From the NCBI GenBank assembly GCA_025451235.1, contig JANWKT010000008.1, positions 186,001-250,000 on the forward strand: 64,000 nt of DNA. Reading direction: 5' to 3'. The DNA is from Flavobacteriales bacterium. Lineage in GTDB: Bacteria > Bacteroidota > Bacteroidia > CAIKAF01. Below are positions 9,076-19,500 of this stretch, piece by piece; position 1 is the stretch's first letter, and each line of letters starts with the position of its first letter. The notes beneath the pieces were generated by a model. That model was not told the origin of the DNA and did no database searches. It saw only the letters and a list, made by a program, of their open reading frames with translations. Position numbers and translations under genes: made by a program.

Positions 9076-9954
9076 ATGAAAAACAGAGTGTTTACCTTTA
9101 CCTTATTTGTTTGTTGCGGAATATTTGCGTCTATGCTTTCTGCACAAACTTCACAAACATATGCTTTGGTGATTGGTGTTTCTAAATTTGCAGATCCTAA
9201 TATTAAACATTTGAAATATGCGGATGATGATGCCCTTTTGTTTGAGAATCTTTTATTGTCGGATGCATTCAAGCTAAATAAGCAAAATATCAAGGTATTT
9301 ATAAATGATTCTGCTTCGCTGAAAAACATACATGACGGATTAAGCTGGATGCTACATACCTCAAAAACAGGTGACCGTGTATTTTTCTTTTATTCGGGTC
9401 ACGGCAATGCAATTAGTTCCGAATCTTATCATTTGTTTCCGTTTGATGCTAAAACCGAACAGGATGATCCTTTAGGATCCTCCAATCTGGACATGTTACT
9501 TGTAAAGGCCCTCATAAAAACAATGGTTTCAAAAGGAGTCCATCCGGTATTGATTGTGGATGCACCCTCCATCGGAGCAAAATACCTGCAGAACGATATT
9601 TTAGAAAAAATGTCCGGTGAAATGCAATTTATATCCTGCATACCAAACCAAGATTCTTTTGAAGATGTTAAATGGGGAAATGGGCATGGGGTATTTACTT
9701 ATTATTTAACAAAGGGTGCAATGGGATTTGCAGATGAGGATAAAAACCTGTCGATTACGTTTGGGGAACTGGCAAACTATGTGAAAAAGCATGTAAGGTC
9801 TGAGACTTATGATATGAGTTCGAGAATAACAAAACAGATTCCAACATTCTGCTGCACCGACAAGGAAGATTTAGAATTTGCTAAAGTGGATACCGCTTTG
9901 TACAACCAATTGCTAAGACAAGAGGATCAATTGCTAATAACACCGGAAAAATAG
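9076..9954 (+). CDS. Caspase-fold (peptidase C14) protein, predicted catalytically inactive
   Basis: Signal peptide; 'FFFYSGHGNA' His block retained; 'LIVDAPSIG' where the paralog has 'VITDACRTN', so catalytic Cys is replaced by Pro. Confidence 0.82.
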   Translation: MKNRVFTFTLFVCCGIFASMLSAQTSQTYALVIGVSKFADPNIKHLKYADDDALLFENLLLSDAFKLNKQNIKVFINDSASLKNIHDGLSWMLHTSKTGDRVFFFYSGHGNAISSESYHLFPFDAKTEQDDPLGSSNLDMLLVKALIKTMVSKGVHPVLIVDAPSIGAKYLQNDILEKMSGEMQFISCIPNQDSFEDVKWGNGHGVFTYYLTKGAMGFADEDKNLSITFGELANYVKKHVRSETYDMSSRITKQIPTFCCTDKEDLEFAKVDTALYNQLLRQEDQLLITPEK

Positions 9955-9961
9955 AAGAGTA

Positions 9962-12736
9962 ATGAGATCAGTGAAGAAAATATTAGCTGCTATAATTGTT
10001 GTGATCTCTTGCACATCAAGTGCTACCTTGCTTTCTGCACAAACCAAACAAACCTATGCGCTTATTGTTGGCGTAGCCAAATACAAACAACCAGATGTAA
10101 AGCATTTAAAGTATGCCGACGATGATGCCATTGCTTTTAAAAAGCTATTAATGTCAAAAGCGGGTGGAAGCCTTAAAAAAGAAAATATAAAATGTTTTAT
10201 TAATGACAGCGCTACTGTAACAAATATACGTTCTGCGATTGGATGGATATCTAATGTTCCTAAATCAGGAGACAGGGTTATTTTTTATTTTTCGGGTCAT
10301 GGTGATGCGGTTAATTCTGAAAATGTTTTCCTTTTACCTTATGATGCCAACCCTGCGGATTATTTTGAAACCGGTATCGACATGGACCAGCTCAAACGCA
10401 GGATCAAACTGATCATGGCCAAAGGGGTAAGTGCCATGGTTATCACCGATGCCTGCAGAACCAATGAGGTTTCAACTAAAAATGATTTTGGGATTACTTT
10501 TGAGAAAGTAATGGAAAAAAATGACGGAGAAATGATGCTGAATTCCTGCCTGCCTGATCAAAAATCGCAGGAAGATGAAAGATGGGGTCATGGACATGGG
10601 GTTTTTACCTGGTTTTTGATCCAAGGCTGGATGGGGATGGCAGATGTGAATGAAAATGGAAAGATTACTGCAGGGGAATTGTTTACTTATGTAAAAACTG
10701 AAGTAAAGAAAGAGTCCTATGCGTTTAGCGAGGAGAAAACCCGGCAGGTCCCGACCACTTGTTGTGATCATCATGAGGATTCGGTGATTGCTCATGTGGA
10801 TGCAGAAACACTTAAGCGTCTCAAAGAGTTCAATAACGGAGTTAAAGATACCAGTGATGTGATTGCCTACGCCACTAAAAAATCAGGTGGTGATGCCTAT
10901 GATGAAGACACAGTTACCTTGAGGATCTATAATAATTTGATTGGAGCCGTGGCCGACAATAATATTCTAACACCTGCCAATGCATCTGCTTATCATTACT
11001 ACCAGGAGCTTAAAAAAGTAGCAGATGGTAAACCGATCTTCTACGATGCTGAATCGGAACTTTTATCTGCATTGAATGCAAAGGGACAGGATGTGCTCAA
11101 TAATTATCTGAATGGTTCGCATGCGGATTTTAACTCTGCTACTTTTAAGGAGGCATATGAATATATGGTTAAAGGACTTGCAATTATACCGGCGGATGAT
11201 CCTTATTATTCCAATTTTAAGACAAAAGCCTTGTTTCTGGAATCTCAGTACTTAATGTACAAGGTCTCCTCCAGGAATATTGCTTTGGCAAAAATAGACA
11301 GTGCAATTGCGTTACGACCTAACGGTGCTTATTTGTTTTATTCTAAAGGATTGATTTATGAAAAATTCCTGAATTATGATTCCGCTGTGGTTAACTACAA
11401 TAAATCGATTGCGCTGGTTCCCAAATGGCATGCACCTTATGTACAAAAATCAAATATTTATATTACTACGGGTAGAAGGTCCGATGCTATTTACTGCATG
11501 GAAGAAATGATCAAGAAAAACCCCAGGGGGTATAATCACTTGGTATTAGGAGATTTTTATAAGGATATTGACAGTTCGGGGCTTGCGCTTATTCATTACC
11601 ACCGGGCTATTAGTAAAGATACCAGCTTGATTGATGCGTATATTGGACTTTTTTCGCTTTATAGAAAGCTACAAAAAGATTCGCTTTCAAACTACTATTT
11701 TGATATAGCTTATGCATTGGATCCCGAGTATAAAAAATTCAATGCTATGTATGCCGGCTATTATGAAGCTATCCAGGATTATGGAAATGCAAAAAAATAC
11801 TATTGGGAACTGTATGATGATGATACCACCAATTTATATTATTTGGTGAAGGTGGCCGAAATGCAACATAAATTAAATGAAACAGCGGATGCCATCCGAT
11901 TATTGGAATCGGTGATCAAAGCGGACCCGTTTTATACGAGTACCTATTATTCGTTGATAGATATATATGAACAATTGGGGTATTGGGATCAGTCGATCAT
12001 ATATGGTAAATATTTATTAACGATCGATCCTGGTTATAACCCGGCCAATTTATATTTCGCATATTTTGAGATGGGGAATAAAGATTCCGCCGAATTTTAT
12101 TTAAAACTGGCGGAGAAGAAGTTTCCCGATAATAAGCTAACCACTATGTGGAAAGCCTATGATCTCATGCAGAACGAAAAATACAAGGATGCAGTCTTCC
12201 TTTTTGAAAACATGATTAAAAAGGGGGTGATCAGCTCATGGGTATATTCAAGCCTTGCCCAGTGCTATAACAAGTTATCAAACAAGGATAAATGTATTAA
12301 AAATGCTATTCTGGCCATTAAGATCGATAAATACAATGTTGCATACTATAAAAAATTGGTGGGCCATCTATGGGATTTTGATTGCTCTAAAGATACCATT
12401 ATGAGGTTTGTATTGGAGCCGATCAATAAGCACAGCGTTAAAACAGAAGAATATCTTCAATTTGCCGCCTACCAACTTACTTTCTTAGGTTATAATGATA
12501 AGCTGGACATTGTTTGTAAAATGGGTATCAGCATGTATCCGATCAACCATAAATTCTATTTATACCAGGCCATCTGCTACCGAAAAATGGGTAAAAAGGA
12601 TTTTTACGATTTCTTCAAGAAGGCCCTGGACCTGGGATTGAGGTGTGAAGACATAGAGGAGTTTAAGTCAACCCTCCCTGATCCTGCCTCGGATAAGAAA
12701 TACCAAAAAATGAGTAAGAAACTTTGCCCTGAGTAA
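9962..12736 (+). CDS. Exported caspase family (C14) peptidase with C-terminal TPR repeats
   Basis: Signal peptide; 'IFYFSGHGDA' and 'VITDACRTN' catalytic blocks; long C-terminal TPR-like helical repeats. Confidence 0.85.
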   Translation: MRSVKKILAAIIVVISCTSSATLLSAQTKQTYALIVGVAKYKQPDVKHLKYADDDAIAFKKLLMSKAGGSLKKENIKCFINDSATVTNIRSAIGWISNVPKSGDRVIFYFSGHGDAVNSENVFLLPYDANPADYFETGIDMDQLKRRIKLIMAKGVSAMVITDACRTNEVSTKNDFGITFEKVMEKNDGEMMLNSCLPDQKSQEDERWGHGHGVFTWFLIQGWMGMADVNENGKITAGELFTYVKTEVKKESYAFSEEKTRQVPTTCCDHHEDSVIAHVDAETLKRLKEFNNGVKDTSDVIAYATKKSGGDAYDEDTVTLRIYNNLIGAVADNNILTPANASAYHYYQELKKVADGKPIFYDAESELLSALNAKGQDVLNNYLNGSHADFNSATFKEAYEYMVKGLAIIPADDPYYSNFKTKALFLESQYLMYKVSSRNIALAKIDSAIALRPNGAYLFYSKGLIYEKFLNYDSAVVNYNKSIALVPKWHAPYVQKSNIYITTGRRSDAIYCMEEMIKKNPRGYNHLVLGDFYKDIDSSGLALIHYHRAISKDTSLIDAYIGLFSLYRKLQKDSLSNYYFDIAYALDPEYKKFNAMYAGYYEAIQDYGNAKKYYWELYDDDTTNLYYLVKVAEMQHKLNETADAIRLLESVIKADPFYTSTYYSLIDIYEQLGYWDQSIIYGKYLLTIDPGYNPANLYFAYFEMGNKDSAEFYLKLAEKKFPDNKLTTMWKAYDLMQNEKYKDAVFLFENMIKKGVISSWVYSSLAQCYNKLSNKDKCIKNAILAIKIDKYNVAYYKKLVGHLWDFDCSKDTIMRFVLEPINKHSVKTEEYLQFAAYQLTFLGYNDKLDIVCKMGISMYPINHKFYLYQAICYRKMGKKDFYDFFKKALDLGLRCEDIEEFKSTLPDPASDKKYQKMSKKLCPE

Positions 12737-12800
12737 ACGTATATTTACCTAAACAATTAATACTAACATTTTAACTTAAAACAATTAAAAATTGATCATT

Positions 12801-14741
12801 ATGAAAAAAGTAATCTTATCGTTATCTGTTTTGTTCTTCGTAGGGCAAGCTTTTGCGCAGTTGGGAACGGGATTGAACCCACCTAGTAAGTCAGCCAACA
12901 AATTCAAACAGAAAAACTCATCTTCCTTGGGATTTTCAGGTACTTTGCCTGCCTCCTATAGTATGAAGAGCTATACTCCTTATCCTAAAAGCCAAGGAAG
13001 TTATAGCACATGCGCCTCATGGGCAACCGCCTATTCGGCCATGACCACTCAATATGCCTATAGTATGAAGATCACCAACAGGAATGTGATCACTTCTTTG
13101 GCATTTTGTCCTTATTATACACATAATAATAGTAAAACAGTTACTGATGCTTGTGCTTCTGGAAACGGATTCTATGAGATCACACAATGGCTGATCGAAA
13201 ACGGGACAAAAAAATTCTATCTTCCGTTGATCAACTGTGCTACTACGAACGACAAATATATGTCGGATGGAGCCAAGAATTATCGTATCAAGGAAGCCTA
13301 TCAATCGTATAGTTTTTCAGAGGATTTTAACGAGGATGAAACTGGTTTCAGAACATTCTTCAACAAAACCACTCCTTTTAATATTGATGATGTAAAGAAA
13401 TTATTGGCCAGCAATATTGTGCCAATTTTTGCTATGTATGTACCCCCTTCATTTCACGACCTCACCGGCAAATCAGTGTGGGACCTTAGTTCAGAAGAAA
13501 AAGCTGATCCGGCTAAAGTTCAGTCTTCTAATATGAATTACCAACATGCCCGTCATGCGATGACTATTGTGAGCTATGATGACAAAAAATACGGTGGTGC
13601 TTTTGAGATCATGAACTCATGGGGTTCTTCTTTCGGTGATAATGGATATATCTGGGTAAGATATGCTGATCTTCAAAAATATGTGTATCAAATTATTTTC
13701 CTTGACTTTTATCCAGCCCCAACCACAACTGCTACTACCGGTTGTTTATATGGTGATTGCAACAATGGTTATGGTATAGCAAAGTTTGACAATGGTGATA
13801 TGTATGAAGGATTCTTTACCAATGGTCAGTATGACGGTTATGGAGTTTATGCATGGGCCAGCGGAGCAACTTATGACGGAGCTTGGAAAGCAGGTGCCAG
13901 AGATGGAGATGCGACTTTCTACTATTCAGATGGAAGTTATGGCGGAGTTAATTACTCTGGAGATAAATTCCAATCAGGATATGCAAAAATTACTTATGAA
14001 AGTGGAAACTCTTTCGAAGGAATGATGAAAAATGGTACTTTCTCAGGTTACGGAAGGTTCAAATTTGCTTCTGGTGATGTATATGAAGGTAATTTTGCTA
14101 ACGGAGACTATGATGGTTTAGGTAAATATACTTTTGCCAGTGGTACTGTACATATTGGTTATTTCTCAGCAGGTCAATACCACGGAAAAGGAATTGAAGT
14201 TTCTTCTTCCGGACAAGTTTGGGGAGGTATCTGGGCTTATGATAAATTCACTACCGGTAAAAAATACGGATTCTCGAACAATGCCCGTCCAAGCTTTACT
14301 GAATTGGTACCCTCAGCAAATACGAACTATGTGGATGCTAGTTGTACAAGTGGTGATTGTTTGAATGGAAAAGGCGAAAGAAAGTATAACAATGGTACTA
14401 TCTATGAAGGAGAGTTTAAAGATGGTGTTGAAAGTGGAGTAGGTAAAAAATTCTTCTCAGATGGAAGCTCTCTGGAAACATTTTTTGCTGAAGGAAGCTA
14501 TTTTGGTGCTGCAGTTCTTAAAACGGCAGATGGTGGCTGGCAGATTGGTAACCTGAAAGATGGTACTTGGGATGGATATATCGTATACATTGATGCAGCG
14601 AATAATATTTTCATTGGAAGATACAGTGGTGGAAAATATTTGGGCGACCTGGCTTCTGCAAATGTTACCGATTTTGTTGCCTCTAAAATGGGTGACCCGG
14701 CTCACGGAACCTTTAAGGATCTTGTAACTAGAAAAAAATAA
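12801..14741 (+). CDS. Exported papain-like (C1) peptidase with C-terminal MORN repeats
   Basis: Start ATG 12801 (track start is TTG); signal peptide; 'QGSYSTCASWATAYSA' Cys block, 'ARHAMTIVSYDD' His block, 'EIMNSWGSSFG' Asn block; then many 'G.YEGNFANGDYDGLGKYTF' MORN units. Confidence 0.88.
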   Translation: MKKVILSLSVLFFVGQAFAQLGTGLNPPSKSANKFKQKNSSSLGFSGTLPASYSMKSYTPYPKSQGSYSTCASWATAYSAMTTQYAYSMKITNRNVITSLAFCPYYTHNNSKTVTDACASGNGFYEITQWLIENGTKKFYLPLINCATTNDKYMSDGAKNYRIKEAYQSYSFSEDFNEDETGFRTFFNKTTPFNIDDVKKLLASNIVPIFAMYVPPSFHDLTGKSVWDLSSEEKADPAKVQSSNMNYQHARHAMTIVSYDDKKYGGAFEIMNSWGSSFGDNGYIWVRYADLQKYVYQIIFLDFYPAPTTTATTGCLYGDCNNGYGIAKFDNGDMYEGFFTNGQYDGYGVYAWASGATYDGAWKAGARDGDATFYYSDGSYGGVNYSGDKFQSGYAKITYESGNSFEGMMKNGTFSGYGRFKFASGDVYEGNFANGDYDGLGKYTFASGTVHIGYFSAGQYHGKGIEVSSSGQVWGGIWAYDKFTTGKKYGFSNNARPSFTELVPSANTNYVDASCTSGDCLNGKGERKYNNGTIYEGEFKDGVESGVGKKFFSDGSSLETFFAEGSYFGAAVLKTADGGWQIGNLKDGTWDGYIVYIDAANNIFIGRYSGGKYLGDLASANVTDFVASKMGDPAHGTFKDLVTRKK

Positions 14742-14759
14742 GCAATCATTCATTGATTC

Positions 14760-16397
14760 ATGAGAAAAGTTTGTTTCATATTGATATTGATGGTTAACAT
14801 CCCTGCATGGTCTAACAACTATTGCAGGGATGTATTCAACCGGTTGGTGAGTTCGGTAAGCAATGTTTATGGAACAAAACCAACATTAACTATAGTTGAA
14901 AGCGATTATTTGGTTGCGGAAACTTATAGTACGGGTGAAATTAAAGTGGGAAGCAGGCTTATTCAATTGTGCAGAAGATTTGGTGCTGATTCTACCAACG
15001 CTATGGCACATGTGTTATCGCATGAATTGGCTCATTACTATCAGAATCATGCCTGGATCTCAAATTTTACATCGGCTTATGCCAGCGTAGAATGGAGTAG
15101 AAAACTCAGTGAAACGGAGCAACAACTTTTACCGGTATATGAAACGCAGGCCGATGAGATGGGATTTTTCTATTCCTTGAATGCAGGTTACCAGAGCTGG
15201 AAAGTGGCGGGAGCCTTATTAGACAGTATCTATGTATGGTATGAACTTCCCACCCAGTTGCCCGGTTATCCTCCTTTAGATCAAAGAAAGAAAATATCAG
15301 GTGCAGCCAAAGACAAAGTGGTTTCTTTGATCCCTTTGTTCAGGATCGCCAACTATTTCACCCTCATGGGTAAATATTTCCCAGGCGAAACACAATATGT
15401 TTATTACGAATCGGCAGGATATTGCCTGGATCATTTGGTCCATGAGAATATCAAAACCCCGAATGTGTTGAATAACCTTGGTGTGATCTATTTCCTGCAG
15501 GCACAACCTTATTTTTATGAGCCTCTTAACAAATTACTCTATCCTTTGATCATTGATGAAAATGCATCTTCCATTGATATGAGTGAAATTGTGGGTACCA
15601 AAGGATTGACCCCAAGTACCCAGGAATTGGCAACAGAGGCTATACAGTTATTGGAAAAATCGAAAGAGGCTTTTTCTCTGGCATTAAAGTCAAATAAAAG
15701 CTATGTTCCGGCAAATATCAATATTGCGATGGTGCATTTTATGCTAAAGGAAGAAGGAGCTTTATCTGATAAACTGAAGATCATTTATTCTTTAATAGCC
15801 GATAAGGAACTATTTCTCCCTATTTATTATCAGCTGGAAGCATTCAGCTATCATTTAAAAGGAGATATCAAGAAAAGAACAGATGCTTTCAAGAAAGCGA
15901 TCAAACTAAAGGATAACTCGGCCATCCTGAATAACGATGCCATGAATGGAGCCAATTCTAATATGGATGAGGCGATGACCAGTCTGAAATGGCCGGTGGA
16001 TACTGCAGAGAAGATTTTTGGGGTAAGAGTAAATGATTTCTTTGCCTCCTATCGTTCTGCCCAGGAAACCAGGATAGATCCCTATCATGAAAAATTCGTT
16101 CTATGGACCGAAAGAAAACCAGGTGGAACTATTTTCACTTTTCGTTCTATGTTTTCTCAGACTATTTACCGAGATGTATTCTTCTTTGAAGTGGAAAATG
16201 AAACATATTCCACTTCCAGAGGACTTAAATTGGGAATGACCGCTGATCATCTGGATAAAATCTATGGAAGTCCATATTTTAAAAATACATCAGCCAGTTC
16301 TGATCAATATTTATATCCATCTCAATCAATGATCATAACAGTAAACCATAGTTCTCAACTGATCACAGGGATTATGTACTATGGTAAGAAAAAATAA
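14760..16397 (+). CDS. Exported M48-like metallopeptidase with TPR-like region
   Basis: 'VLSHELAHYYQNH' (HExxH) plus 'YETQADEMGF' third-ligand block; signal peptide; C-terminal helical repeats. Confidence 0.78.
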   Translation: MRKVCFILILMVNIPAWSNNYCRDVFNRLVSSVSNVYGTKPTLTIVESDYLVAETYSTGEIKVGSRLIQLCRRFGADSTNAMAHVLSHELAHYYQNHAWISNFTSAYASVEWSRKLSETEQQLLPVYETQADEMGFFYSLNAGYQSWKVAGALLDSIYVWYELPTQLPGYPPLDQRKKISGAAKDKVVSLIPLFRIANYFTLMGKYFPGETQYVYYESAGYCLDHLVHENIKTPNVLNNLGVIYFLQAQPYFYEPLNKLLYPLIIDENASSIDMSEIVGTKGLTPSTQELATEAIQLLEKSKEAFSLALKSNKSYVPANINIAMVHFMLKEEGALSDKLKIIYSLIADKELFLPIYYQLEAFSYHLKGDIKKRTDAFKKAIKLKDNSAILNNDAMNGANSNMDEAMTSLKWPVDTAEKIFGVRVNDFFASYRSAQETRIDPYHEKFVLWTERKPGGTIFTFRSMFSQTIYRDVFFFEVENETYSTSRGLKLGMTADHLDKIYGSPYFKNTSASSDQYLYPSQSMIITVNHSSQLITGIMYYGKKK

Positions 16398-16425
16398 TTT
16401 TTAATTGTTCGACAAACAAAGGAGT

Positions 16426-16458
16426 AAGACCCATTCGTAAGATTGGGTCTTATTTTTT
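16426..16458 (+). terminator. Rho-independent terminator
   Basis: AAGACCCA-ttcgtaaga-TTGGGTCTT followed by ATTTTTTTG, 28 nt after the metallopeptidase stop. Confidence 0.85.
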
Positions 16459-16506
16459 TGGGCAGCCTACATCCTGACGGCTAGCAAGGCTAGGAAACGA
16501 ACCATA

Positions 16507-19500
16507 CTAAAAATCATTGATCTTTTTAAGAAGCTGTTTTACTATATCATCCGCAGTAGAGCCGGATAGGGTAAGATTTGCGATCACTTCTTGTCCTTGC
16601 TTTACTCTTAGTGTCAAGGTAATTTTATCTATTTCTCTTTTGTATCTACCAATCAATTTATAAGCATCGGGAAATTCTTTTACATCTACAAAAACGATGG
16701 TACTTTCATTCCCTTTTGCACTATATTCGTTCAGGGCCTCATCCATTTTGTTACCCAAGCCTAAAATATCATCTAATTCATCCTCATCCTGAAAATTAGA
16801 TCGGATATACATCGGCTTTATTCCCGAAAGTGGCACCAGTTTTTTATCTTCTTCTTCCAGTTGACCAACATCAAAACTTTCTGAACCATGAGGACTGATG
16901 ATCTGGGGTTCCTGAATGCCACCAATCCCACTCGCTAATATGGGAACTCTTTCTCTTGCATATTGAAACCATTGGATAATATCTAAAAATCTTCCTTCAC
17001 GCAATGAAACTCCTTTCATGCCTTCTAACAATGAATAGGTGAGAACACCCTGTCCGTACCTGGAGGCTTCGTAGCTAACAGCGTCGGCGGCACAACCCGT
17101 AATAATATGTAAACCCGTTCTGTCCTTCATTCGGTCTAAGGACCGAATTGTATTGGATGAAATATCTCTTTGGGCCACAAGATCCTCTACTACTCTTCCT
17201 GAGGCGCAGGCATCAATGATAAGAACTTGTTTTAAGGCTGGAATTTTTTTTATCCAGTTGGTAAACTCGGAGCTTGAAATTCCTGATTTGTTTCTAATAG
17301 CTTCGTCATTATATGAATCTGCTGAAGCACTCCATGCCTCTTCGGTTAAAAAATAAAAGTCACCTTCATCACCACCCCAATTGATTCCATGACCAGACAA
17401 ATAGATCAGAATAACATCATTAGAGGTAGCTTTCTGGCTAATCTCTTCAAATATACTTTTGATTTTATCTTTGGTAGGTCTTTTTTCAATTTGGGTTGAA
17501 TTGATTAAATACCCATGCGTTTGTGAAGTTCCAAATAACCTATTTGCTCCAACTGAAAGTGCATTGTATATATCTTCAGCATCTTTAGAGGGAAATTTCA
17601 AATCAATCTTATTTCCTGAATAATCAGAAACACCAATTGAAACCAAATAAAGATGTGGGTTTGAGTTTTCATTCTTTCTTGGATCAACATATACAACGGA
17701 CTCGGCGCGACTGATCACCCAGTTTTCACCATTGTAAGCTTTCACTTCAATAAGATTGGTATCCCCTATAATAAGGAAAGGGTGATCTTTTACTTCAATA
17801 TTTATACTGATAGAGGACGCATTTGCCTCAAACTTTGCTGGACGAACATCATCAGCTATTTCTTTTCCATTGATATATACTTTTATTTTCCCAATTCCTC
17901 CACCACGATTTTTCAGATCAATTTTCAGATTCCCATTTGGGTCAATTCCCGATAGGCTTATTTCTGGGTATAAATCAATTTTTCCATTTAATCCTTCAAC
18001 CGATCGAAGCTCTTCACCTTTCATTATTTTTTCCCAGAGTCCCGGCTCGTAATAACGTTCCTTTAATTGAAAAAAATCAATAATGTCAAGACCTTGTACC
18101 CAGTATAATTTATCCATTGCACCTGGAGAAGCATCAAAAAGCCCTGAGGGGTGGGTAACTACCCAATCAATACTGTCAATTGCGATCCAGGAAAGAATTT
18201 CCTTACCGGTTGAAACATCATTTAAAAATAATTGCGAGTTATTTTCTGATATCACCATATTTGTTGTCCAGGATACTCCCATTAAAAGACCTTTCAGCTC
18301 GATTGTTTGTAAGAGCCCATATGTTTCTGCATCCCAAATCTTAACGATCTTTTTCAGATCAGTTGTTATGATCTTTTTACCATCAGGACTGTACACTACT
18401 TTTGATACAAAATCATTATGACCTTGTAGTATATGTATATTTTTACCATTTTCAGCATCATATATATATGCGTTACCCTTTGTAGTCCCGGTAATTATCC
18501 TTTTACCGTTCGGACTATAAGCGGCCTTATAAATACCCTCTAAATTTTGTTCGAAATGATGTAATAGATTTCCGTTTTCTGCATTCCACACTTTGGCAGT
18601 ACTATCAAGTGATGCGGTAACGATGTTTTTTCCATCCGGACTGAAACTTGCAACAAGTGCCCAGCTTTTATGACCATTCAAGGTTCGAACCAGTTTTCCA
18701 TTTGAGGTCTTCCAGATTTTTGCCATCATATCATCAGAAGCGGTTAATATAAATAAACCGTCAGCGCTAAATTGCACGTCCCTGATCCAATCTCCATTAT
18801 CTATGGTATATAATAGTGTCCCATGTTGAGCATCCCAGATTTTTGCGGTATTATCAGATGCCCCAGTTATAACATATTTCCCATCCGGACTGAAGGCAGA
18901 GCATAATGCCAATTCAGTATGACCAATTAATCGATGCAGGATTTTTCCGCTTTGCATATCCCATATTTTACCTATCCCATCATAAGAAGTAGTAACGAGC
19001 CTTTTCTCACTCGAATCGTATTCTGCACTGCTGATCCTGCTTGTATGCCCTCCAAGAGTAGTGATTAAACTCCCCGTATGTATATCCCAAACTCTGGCAT
19101 GGTACCCGTGAAAACCTGTTAGAATATGTTCTTTATCCGGACTCATATTCATGCATAGAACGTCATCATTTTTGGGCATTTCGATGATTCTGATCAATTT
19201 GCCTGTATTGATCCCCCATATTTGAATGGACCCAGCGGCAGAATAAGCCAATAAGCTATCAGAATTTACTACAAACAAGCGAGTAACTTGACTAATAGAG
19301 TCGGAAAATGATTGTAGTAATTGACCACTTTCAATATCCCATATCTTTACAGTCATATCCTCTGCGGAAGTAGCTATTTTTTTGGTGCCTGGAATAAATT
19401 TTACACTGTGTATCTTCCCATAATGCCCAGTTAATGTGTGGATCACTCTGCCGGATTCAATATCACAGATATTTACTGTACTATTATTAATAACCGCAAA

